A DNA stretch of 10,468 bases, from NCBI GenBank assembly GCA_045592585.1, contig JAZNVB010000011.1, positions 1 through 10,468 of the forward strand. Direction: 5' to 3'. Below the pieces are notes generated by a model. It saw only the letters and a list, made by a program, of their open reading frames with translations. It made no database searches and was not told the origin of the DNA. Source of the DNA: SIG440 sp045592585. Its GTDB lineage: Bacteria > Bacillota > Clostridia > Monoglobales > Monoglobaceae. Position 1 is the first letter of the stretch; every line of letters begins with the position of its first letter. A program made the position numbers and the translations under genes. Shown here one piece after another: positions 5,832 to 9,925 of the stretch.

Positions 5832-6333
5832 GTGTTTCATAGTTAGCGAATACACTTTTCGCACAAGAAGGGGATGTCTTGTGCCGTTTTGTATCTGTAA
5901 ACTAAGAACAACAAACCATTATGCATTGGTTCAGGCATGAGAGCAACAACATAAAGCATGATGTGCAAAAACGTTTTTTGATGCTGAGATTACTGACATC
6001 AAAACAAAACAGTATTCGATGCTGTAACCTGCAGAATCCTTTTCGGCACCTGCCGGCGAAAGCCTGTGGGATGGGTTTTGTGTTGGTTGTGGCAGCGGGT
6101 GCGGTTTTGTATCGGCATTGATGTTTGTGTTCAGGCGCAAAAACACGTTGTGGCAATATGACTTTATGTTGTGCTTAAGACCTTGTGCAAATGCAAGTTG
6201 ATTGGACAACTGCTATGATTAAAGTAGAAAATAAGGTTGCGTCAGCAAGTGTAGATACATCGGTTGATTACGGATTCATATCAGTATCAATTCAACAAAA
6301 GAGGAGCAGACACGGTGTCTGCTTTCTTTTTTT
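5832..6333 (+). ncRNA. Putative large structured ncRNA of unknown family (about 500 nt)
   Basis: A strong promoter and an intrinsic terminator frame this stretch, and no ORF in it has a Shine-Dalgarno site or a plausible protein. Local hairpins include GCACAAGA/TCTTGTGC (5861-5868/5877-5884, 8 bp, enclosed by GTATC and AACT pairings to 5841-5903), AACCA/TGGTT (5914-5931), GATGT/ACATC (5960-5964/5996-6000), ACAGTAT/ATGCTGT (6009-6015/6019-6025), GGC-GAAA-GCC with a GNRA loop (6055-6064), GTGTT/AACAC (6127-6146) and TTGC/GCAA (6237-6248). A long-range helix pairs ACAACATAAAG (5946-5956) with CTTTATGTTGT (6162-6172) and continues with AGC/GCT past one bulge. It does not match RNase P, tmRNA, SRP or B. 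subtilis 6S RNA motifs that I know. The length is in the range of large clostridial RNAs such as ROOL, but I cannot assign it. Confidence 0.55.
6305..6333 (+). terminator. Terminator of the putative ncRNA
   Basis: AGCAGACA (6305-6312) pairs with TGTCTGCT (6316-6323) around CGG, followed by TTCTTTTTTT. It is a strong intrinsic terminator with no coding gene before it on this strand. Confidence 0.9.
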
Positions 6334-6346
6334 GCCCGAAAAAAGT

Positions 6347-6472
6347 TTAGTTTTGGTTTTTCTTTGCGGTATTGATTGAGGAAATAAGCATACGTTTAAT
6401 TTCTTCTGCTAACTCTAGCATTGATTCGTAATCATAATTAAACATACAATTCAACGTTTGGAGGTCTCTTAT
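6347..6472 (-). pseudogene. C-terminal remnant of a small helical protein (possibly four-helix-bundle family)
   Basis: On the minus strand a frame open from 6472 to the stop at 6347-6349 encodes DLQTLNCMFNYD, then a charged amphipathic helix ELAEEIKRMLISSINTAKKN. This resembles the last helix of the four-helix-bundle (S23/avd-like) proteins common in Clostridia. The only internal ATG (6445) lacks a ribosome binding site and would give just 32 residues. A stop (6475-6473) cuts the frame upstream. I therefore read it as the tail of a decayed gene. The family link is from general resemblance and is tentative. Confidence 0.35.
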
Positions 6473-6477
6473 TTATT

Positions 6478-6547
6478 CTCTTTTATCTTTTATCTGGAAA
6501 CGACAATTTTAGTGAAAAATGAAGAGAGAAGAGCGAAAAGATAAGAG
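6478..6547. repeat. Imperfect inverted repeat next to the tRNA terminator
   Basis: CTCTTTTATCTTTT (6478-6491) is nearly complementary to AAAAGATAAGAG (6536-6547). In the same area GAAACGACAA occurs at 6497-6506 and 6556-6565, and inverted at 6581-6590. The stretch 6473-6594 has no gene. It looks like remodelled terminator or insertion debris downstream of the tRNA. Confidence 0.45.
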
Positions 6548-6550
6548 TAC

Positions 6551-6595
6551 AAAAAGAAACGACAACTTTCAATGCGAAGATTGTCGTTTCTTTTT
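6551..6595 (-). terminator. Terminator of the tRNA-Arg transcript
   Basis: A perfect 15-bp stem pairs AAAAAGAAACGACAA (6551-6565) with TTGTCGTTTCTTTTT (6581-6595). In the minus-strand transcript the stem begins right at the CCA end of the tRNA and finishes in CTTTTT. It could work in both directions. Confidence 0.85.
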
Positions 6596-6671
6596 GGTAT
6601 GCCCGGTGCGATTCGAACGCATGACCTTCAGAGTCGGAGTCTGACACTCTATCCAGCTGAGCTACGGGCAC
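6595..6671 (-). tRNA. tRNA-Arg (anticodon CCG), CCA encoded
   Basis: The complement folds as a full cloverleaf: acceptor GTGCCCG with CGGGCAT, D arm GCTC-AGCTGGATA-GAGT, anticodon stem TCAGA/TCTGA, loop CTCCGAC with anticodon CCG (6637-6635), and T arm ATGCG-TTCGAAT-CGCAC followed by A73 and a genome-encoded CCA. It decodes the arginine codon CGG. I see no well-placed promoter directly upstream: a TAATAT-like box lies only 2 bases before position 1, too close. It may be co-transcribed with the small gene at 6743-7033. Confidence 0.95.
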
Positions 6672-6698
6672 GTATATTAAAATTTTTGCAAAAGAGTT

Positions 6699-6727
6699 GC
6701 AGGGGCCGGCGCAGTACCCTCCCCTGC
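6699..6727 (-). other. Hairpin between the small gene and tRNA-Arg
   Basis: GCAGGGG (6699-6705) pairs with CCCCTGC (6721-6727). In the minus-strand transcript it follows the stop of the 96-residue gene by about 15 bases. Only AACTCTTTT comes after it, so termination would be weak. It may instead be a processing site between mRNA and tRNA. Confidence 0.45.
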
Positions 6728-6742
6728 ATAATTAGCCCAAAA

Positions 6743-7033
6743 CTAAAAATTCTCAAGCGCATCCTCAAGCCAGAAGAAACCAATATCAAAAGCCTTATAA
6801 AGCCCATCACGTTCCGCCTGCTTGATAAGCATAGAATTGTTTTCAGAATTGGTCCGAAGTTCGATAACAACTTTTTTTGAAATGTCCAGGTCTTCTAATT
6901 TGTCTGTTTCTGTTATGCGGAAAACCACCATATATTTTTCACCGGGGTTTCCGTAGTAAATTTCGTTTCCTTTTCTGAGGAGCATTTTGCCCTTATAGGT
7001 TAAAACCTCTTCTTTTTTCTTTTTTGCGGGCAT
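6743..7033 (-). CDS. Small conserved-looking protein of unknown function
   Basis: The 96-residue soluble protein begins with a lysine-rich tail (MPAKKKKEEV). It then has LTYKGKMLLRKGNEIYYGNP, a beta-rich, tyrosine/glycine segment, followed by the strand YMVVFRI and a C-terminal half rich in acidic residues, ending FFWLEDALENF. I recall similar short hypothetical proteins with a KGKxLxRxGNxIYYG core in gut Clostridia, but I know no assigned function. ATG 7033 is chosen because AAAGGGGG (7047-7040) precedes it by a normal gap; the TTG at 7051 would overlap that site. A strong promoter lies about 70 bases upstream. It may share a transcript with tRNA-Arg. Confidence 0.75.
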   Translation of the reverse strand: MPAKKKKEEVLTYKGKMLLRKGNEIYYGNPGEKYMVVFRITETDKLEDLDISKKVVIELRTNSENNSMLIKQAERDGLYKAFDIGFFWLEDALENF

Positions 7034-7102
7034 CCGACTTCCCCCTTTCAATTATCTATAAATTATTTTCCTTGCCACCATATGACAAATATATAATAAC
7101 TT

Positions 7103-7131
7103 ATTATACCAAAAACTAAGCTAAAAAGCAA
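7103..7131 (-). promoter_or_regulatory. Extended -10 sigma-A promoter for the 96-residue gene
   Basis: On the minus strand, TTGCTT (7131-7126), a 17-bp spacer ending in TGG, and TATAAT (7108-7103). It leaves a leader of about 60 nt. Confidence 0.75.
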
Positions 7132-7173
7132 TAGCAAATATGGGAAATTTATGCGTATTTTTGCAAGAAGATA

Positions 7174-7202
7174 TTGAAATAACACGAAATATATTGTATA
7201 AT
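7174..7202 (+). promoter_or_regulatory. Cassette 1 forward promoter
   Basis: TTGAAA (7174-7179), a 17-bp spacer and TATAAT (7197-7202). The start falls near 7209, so the RNA begins AAGGCAAGAC. The same TTGAAA-17-TATAAT arrangement recurs in cassette 2. Confidence 0.8.
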
Positions 7203-7250
7203 ATATTTAAGGCAAGACTTAAAACAGTGTAAAAGCTGGGCGGTTATGCC

Positions 7251-7275
7251 ATCATCTCTTTGCAAAGGAGGTGAT
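7251..7275 (+). promoter_or_regulatory. Hairpin hiding the Shine-Dalgarno sequence of the cassette 1 peptide
   Basis: ATCATCTCTTT (7251-7261) pairs with AAGGAGGTGAT (7265-7275) over 11 continuous base pairs (two G-U) around GCA. The right arm is the whole ribosome binding site of the ORF at 7281. Immediately before it, GGTTATGCC (7242-7250) is complementary to GGCATAACC (7396-7404) in the 3' part. Confidence 0.8.
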
Positions 7276-7280
7276 AGCTT

Positions 7281-7349
7281 ATGGATAAAGATTACATAAT
7301 TTGCTTTATGATAACTTTATTGCTTTTAGCATTAACCATAAAAAAATAA
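7281..7349 (+). CDS. 22-residue hydrophobic peptide, putative type I (holin-like) toxin
   Basis: ATG 7281 follows AAAGGAGGTGAT, an almost perfect anti-16S match. The peptide starts MDKDYI, has one hydrophobic run IICFMITLLLLALTI that could cross the membrane, and ends in KK. This is the form of type I toxins (Fst, TxpA/BsrG, holin-like toxins): a short charged head, one transmembrane helix and a basic tail. Its stop codon lies in the stem of the terminator at 7341-7379. An antisense promoter faces it. The buried ribosome binding site suggests translation only after RNA processing or refolding. It was too short for ordinary gene calling. No named family is recognised with certainty; toxicity is inference. 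Confidence 0.6.
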   Translation: MDKDYIICFMITLLLLALTIKK

Positions 7350-7426
7350 CGCCCACGGTCAAATGATGCGTTATTTTTTATAAATACACTCTTTTGGCAT
7401 AACCGTTTGAGGTCTTGCCTTTTTCT
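7340..7426 (-). ncRNA. Cassette 1 antisense RNA (putative antitoxin)
   Basis: The reverse promoter at 7461-7433 would start an RNA near 7426 that ends at the shared terminator near 7340, about 85 nt. It is complementary to the 3' part of the forward transcript. Its 5' segment (GGCAAGACC...GGTTATGCC) copies the 5' segment of the toxin mRNA, so it can compete for the same 3' partner sequence. Its existence is inferred from promoter and terminator alone. Confidence 0.6.
7341..7379. terminator. Bidirectional terminator of cassette 1
   Basis: AAAAAATAACGC (7341-7352) and GCGTTATTTTTT (7368-7379) form a perfect 12-bp stem with a 15-base loop. It has a T-rich end in both directions, so it can end both the forward toxin mRNA and the reverse antisense RNA. 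Confidence 0.88.
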
Positions 7427-7470
7427 ATTGTTATTATATATCCAAATTTCAAATTTGTCAAGAGGTAAAA
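7396..7470 (+). repeat. 75-bp perfect direct repeat, copy 1
   Basis: Bases 7396-7470 are identical to 7768-7842. The repeat carries GGCATAACC, GTCTTGCCTTTTT and the whole reverse promoter. GTCTTGCCTT (7412-7421) is also complementary to AAGGCAAGAC at the start of the forward RNA (7209-7218). Confidence 0.95.
7433..7461 (-). promoter_or_regulatory. Cassette 1 reverse (antisense) promoter, perfect consensus
   Basis: On the minus strand, TTGACA (7461-7456), exactly 17 bp and TATAAT (7438-7433). It matches the sigma-A consensus at all 12 positions and is stronger on paper than the forward promoter, as expected for an antitoxin RNA. Confidence 0.9.
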
Positions 7471-7496
7471 ATCCTGTGTAAGAGTCAAGATTCTTC

Positions 7497-7525
7497 TTGA
7501 AAAATGTATAATTTTGGTGTATAAT
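7497..7525 (+). promoter_or_regulatory. Cassette 2 forward promoter
   Basis: TTGAAA (7497-7502), 17 bp and TATAAT (7520-7525). The 23 bases 7518-7540 (TGTATAAT through AAGGCAAGA) are identical to 7195-7217 of cassette 1. Confidence 0.8.
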
Positions 7526-7625
7526 ATATTTAAGGCAAGATTTCTTAACGGTGGTTAACACCGGCGGTTGTGCCAACCTTTACATATACAGGCAGTGCGC
7601 CGAGTTTATGAAAGGAGGGATGCTT

Positions 7626-7751
7626 ATGAAAAGTAAGCATATTGCTGATGGTAAAAAAATTGCTATTTGTAATTTTAGAGATTATCATATTTTTGATAAT
7701 TTTCTCCATAAAAGCAAAATGACCGGCCTCGCCAAAGTTCGGTCATTTTGA
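7626..7751 (+). CDS. 41-residue basic peptide in cassette 2, function unknown
   Basis: ATG 7626 lies 6 bases after AAAGGAGGG (7611-7619). The peptide MKSKHIADGKKIAICNF... is basic and not hydrophobic, unlike that of cassette 1. Its last 12 codons run through the terminator hairpin and end LAKVRSF. It occupies the same place between a forward promoter, a long-range stem and an antisense promoter as the putative toxin. The ribosome binding site may be partly masked: CCTTT-a-CAT (7577-7585) can pair with ATGAAAGG (7608-7615). It could be a diverged toxin, a leader peptide, or a chance frame. Upstream in-frame ATGs at 7608 and 7620 overlap the binding site and are less likely. Confidence 0.4.
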   Translation: MKSKHIADGKKIAICNFRDYHIFDNFLHKSKMTGLAKVRSF

Positions 7752-7798
7752 TATGAATTCGTTCTAAGGCATAACCGTTTGAGGTCTTGCCTTTTTCT
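7712..7798 (-). ncRNA. Cassette 2 antisense RNA (putative)
   Basis: The reverse promoter at 7833-7805 would start an RNA near 7798 that ends at the hairpin 7715-7750. The first 30 or so bases are identical to the cassette 1 antisense RNA, and the rest differs. It covers the 3' end of the 41-residue ORF and its terminator. Confidence 0.55.
7715..7750. terminator. Bidirectional terminator of cassette 2
   Basis: CAAAATGACCG (7715-7725) and CGGTCATTTTG (7740-7750) make an 11-bp stem. On the minus strand it continues into GCTTTT. It stands where the unrelated terminator of cassette 1 stands: the position is conserved, the sequence is not. Confidence 0.75.
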
Positions 7799-7842
7799 AT
7801 TGTTATTATATATCCAAATTTCAAATTTGTCAAGAGGTAAAA
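7768..7842 (+). repeat. 75-bp perfect direct repeat, copy 2
   Basis: It is identical to 7396-7470 and holds the 3' long-range pairing segments and the reverse promoter of cassette 2. After the repeat the sequences diverge at an A-run length difference. Confidence 0.95.
7805..7833 (-). promoter_or_regulatory. Cassette 2 reverse (antisense) promoter, perfect consensus
   Basis: It is the same promoter as in cassette 1: TTGACA (7833-7828), 17 bp, TATAAT (7810-7805) on the minus strand. Confidence 0.9.
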
Positions 7843-8021
7843 TCCTTTGCAGGGACAGATGCCCACAGCTGTCCATTTTCTGGTCGAGAAAGGCGCCGAA
7901 ATTTGTCAGTAAAACCTGAATATTCCAAACAAATACCCCGCCAATTTTTACCGGTGTAAAAACTAGCAAAAAATTTAGTGATAACCACCAAAAAAACGGA
8001 TATTTTTCTATGATAATTACA
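7843..8021. other. Gene-free spacer with two hairpins
   Basis: No credible gene is seen. GGACAG (7853-7858) pairs with CTGTCC (7869-7874). TTTTTAC (7945-7951) pairs with GTAAAAA (7956-7962) around CGGT, a symmetrical A/T-flanked stem that could be a weak bidirectional terminator before the next promoter. Confidence 0.5.
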
Positions 8022-8050
8022 TTGACAATTGATACCGAAAATGCTATAAT
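8022..8050 (+). promoter_or_regulatory. Consensus sigma-A promoter for the cohesin/dockerin operon
   Basis: TTGACA (8022-8027), 17 bp and TATAAT (8045-8050), start near 8057. The leader of about 70 nt begins with a hairpin, AGATTAAA (8058-8065) with TTTAATCT (8084-8091), which would sit at the very 5' end of the mRNA and could protect it. Confidence 0.88.
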
Positions 8051-8128
8051 GTTAGAAAGATTAAATGGGCATATGTTCGAATTTTTAATCTTGCAAAGCC
8101 CAACAGGGTACAAAAAGGAGGTGGAAAT

Positions 8129-9211
8129 GTGAAGAGAGGCTTGTGTTTTTGCCTTATGATTGCCGTGATTTTTACCATGGTTATGATACCTGTAAACGCC
8201 GCGGATGATTGGGCAAAAATAGAAATTCAAACTCCAACTGAGCTGCCGAAGGCCGGTGAAGAGTTTGAAGTTGTAGCGACCATTAGTAACAATCCGGGAT
8301 TTTGCTCAATTTGGCTTGTTTTGTTTGCCGAAACAGAAGAAATCGAATGTGTTGATGCAAAGATAGGAGAGCTTTTAAAGGGTACACTTTATATTACAAA
8401 TCCAACAGCGCCTAACGGTGCAATTGTTGGTGCAGCAACTACCACTGCAGTCGAAGGCAACGGAGTTATTGCAACCTACAAATTCATTGCAAAAGCAGAC
8501 ATAGAGAGCTTTGATTTCAAGGTGAGAGATGTTGCTTTTTCTGATGAAAATGCAGAAGAGTTGCCCTATACCATTGTCGGTGCTACCGAGGTATTCCCCG
8601 AAGAACCTTCCGATGCCGAAGTGAAGGAAGAGGAACCACCCGTTACCGAACATCTGTATGCCGATACAGAAGGTCACTGGTCAGAGCGCTACATAAACAC
8701 TGCCACCGAAATGGGTCTTTTTAAAGGTGATGAAAAGGGGTTCTTTAATCCTGATGAAGATGTCACAAGAGCACAGTTTGTAACAGTGCTTTGGCGAATG
8801 GCAGGCTCGCCTGCAGCCGATGCAGAGAATGTTCCCTTTGCCGATATAAAGGAACAGAGCCGGGAATTTAAAACAGCCATTGCCTGGGGATATAACAATG
8901 GTTATATCAACGGTACATCAAAAACCACCTTTGAGCCTGACGGGAATCTCACACGCGAGGCTGCAGTAAAAATACTGCATGCATACTCCGGCGGACAAAG
9001 CGGAATGGAACTGGTTTTTGCCTTTGTGTATGATGGACACTTTAAAGACAGCAATCAGATTTCAGACTGGGCAAGGCCCTCCGTTTACTGGGGTATCTAC
9101 AACAAAATGCTTTCGGGCACAAGTGAAGATACCATAAGTCCACAAGGAACTGCCACCCGTGCTCAGTTGGCAAAAATATTAGTTAATTATATTAACACAT
9201 ATACTAATTAA
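8129..9211 (+). CDS. SLH-anchored surface protein with a cohesin-like domain (anchoring scaffoldin-like)
   Basis: The 360-residue exported protein has a signal peptide (1-24, cleavage near VNA-AD) and a beta-rich cohesin-like domain (about 28-150) with the pattern NNPGF...L.LF, a GELLKG turn and GVIATYKFIAKAD. An acidic Pro/Glu linker (151-175) follows, then three S-layer homology repeats (about 177-226, 237-286 and 303-354) with TRAQ, TREA and TRAQ motifs. SLH triplets bind pyruvylated secondary cell-wall polymer. Cohesin plus SLH is the design of anchoring scaffoldins such as OlpA or SdbA, which hold dockerin proteins on the cell. The start is GTG 8129 behind AAAGGAGGTGG (8114-8124). The ATG at 8127 is directly followed by TGA. 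Whether the domain binds dockerin is inference. Confidence 0.8.
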   Translation: MKRGLCFCLMIAVIFTMVMIPVNAADDWAKIEIQTPTELPKAGEEFEVVATISNNPGFCSIWLVLFAETEEIECVDAKIGELLKGTLYITNPTAPNGAIVGAATTTAVEGNGVIATYKFIAKADIESFDFKVRDVAFSDENAEELPYTIVGATEVFPEEPSDAEVKEEEPPVTEHLYADTEGHWSERYINTATEMGLFKGDEKGFFNPDEDVTRAQFVTVLWRMAGSPAADAENVPFADIKEQSREFKTAIAWGYNNGYINGTSKTTFEPDGNLTREAAVKILHAYSGGQSGMELVFAFVYDGHFKDSNQISDWARPSVYWGIYNKMLSGTSEDTISPQGTATRAQLAKILVNYINTYTN

Positions 9212-9242
9212 CCTTTAATTTAAAAAGAAGGAGTTGGAAAAA

Positions 9243-9902
9243 ATGAAAAAGATTATTAGCATTTTTGCAATAGTTCTTGCTATAACAGCGCTTATGAGCG
9301 TTTCTGTATTAGCTGAAGAAACTACACCTGCAAAGACATTTGCTCTTGCAGATAGTTATGTTGAGAGTGCAGACGTAACAGTTACACCTGCTGCTGACAG
9401 CATCGCAGTAACATTGAATACTGCAGTAACAGGCGCAGATTACAGCATTCTTCTTGTTAGCGGTAGTGATCTTCCTACATCAGAGTCAACTATTGCTTAC
9501 ATCAATCAGGATGATGCAGAATCAGCATCTCTTGCATTTAGTGTGCTTCCAAAGCTTGATAGCTGCGAAGAAACAATGACTCTCTATATTGGCACAAATG
9601 CTGGCAACGGAGGACTTATTGCTACTATCCCAGTAACCTACAAGGCAGTAGTAGTTGAGCCTGATCCTGAAGATCCGGAAAACCCGGATGAACCAGAGGC
9701 ATATCCCACAGGTGATGTTAACAACGATGGCCTTTGGAATTCTACAGATGCGTTGACAACACTTCAGATAGGTGCTAACCTGTATGTAGCGACAGCAGTT
9801 GAAGAAGAGGCTGCTGATGTTAATAACGATAATCTTTGGAACTCTACAGATGCACTTATGATTCTTCAGTTTGGTGCAAATATTATTGATTCTTGGGAAT
9901 AA
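9243..9902 (+). CDS. Secreted protein with C-terminal type I dockerin
   Basis: The 219-residue protein has a signal peptide (1-24, ending SVLA), a beta-sandwich-like region (about 32-134, ending LIATIPVTY), a Pro/Glu/Asp linker (139-155) and a dockerin (157-214). The dockerin has two calcium loops of the form DVNNDxLWNSTDAL: D158, N160, D162, N166, D169 and D192, N194, D196, N200, D203. Each is followed by a helix (TTLQIGANL, MILQFGANI). Dockerins plug into cohesins, so this is a likely cargo or adaptor for the cohesin proteins on both sides. No catalytic domain is seen. ATG 9243 follows AAGGAG (9228-9233); the TTG at 9234 overlaps that site. It lies 31 bases after the SLH gene. Confidence 0.85.
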   Translation: MKKIISIFAIVLAITALMSVSVLAEETTPAKTFALADSYVESADVTVTPAADSIAVTLNTAVTGADYSILLVSGSDLPTSESTIAYINQDDAESASLAFSVLPKLDSCEETMTLYIGTNAGNGGLIATIPVTYKAVVVEPDPEDPENPDEPEAYPTGDVNNDGLWNSTDALTTLQIGANLYVATAVEEEAADVNNDNLWNSTDALMILQFGANIIDSWE

Positions 9903-9925
9903 CCTATTTTAAGGAGGAAAATTAA

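Noticed and set aside
5921..6121. Plus-strand 66-residue frame inside the putative ncRNA
   Set aside because: No Shine-Dalgarno site, odd composition, and it overlaps several strong RNA hairpins.
6185..6379. Plus-strand 64-residue frame
   Set aside because: It reads through the strong terminator at 6305-6333 and has no ribosome binding site.
6483..6671. Minus-strand frame MPVAQLDRVSDSD...
   Set aside because: It is a translation of the tRNA-Arg gene, a well-known false protein family.
6665..6690. Promoter directly before tRNA-Arg (TTGCAA-17-TAATAT)
   Set aside because: The -10 would end 2 bases before the mature 5' end, so transcription would begin inside the tRNA.
7197..7438. MITE with terminal inverted repeats
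   Set aside because: The inverted ends are matching promoters and RNA 5' ends, and I see no clear target-site duplication; kept only as an alternative to the toxin-antitoxin reading.
7292..7576. Minus-strand 94-residue frame
   Set aside because: It crosses two promoters, a terminator and the 75-bp repeat; the shared peptide segment comes only from the DNA repeat.
7174..7842. CRISPR array
   Set aside because: There are only two copies, the repeat is 75 bp and carries a promoter, and the spacing holds ORFs and terminators.
7685..8230. Minus-strand 181-residue frame
   Set aside because: It runs antisense through cassette 2, its promoters and the start of the SLH gene, has no ribosome binding site, and its repeat-derived segment also appears in the false frame at 7292-7576.
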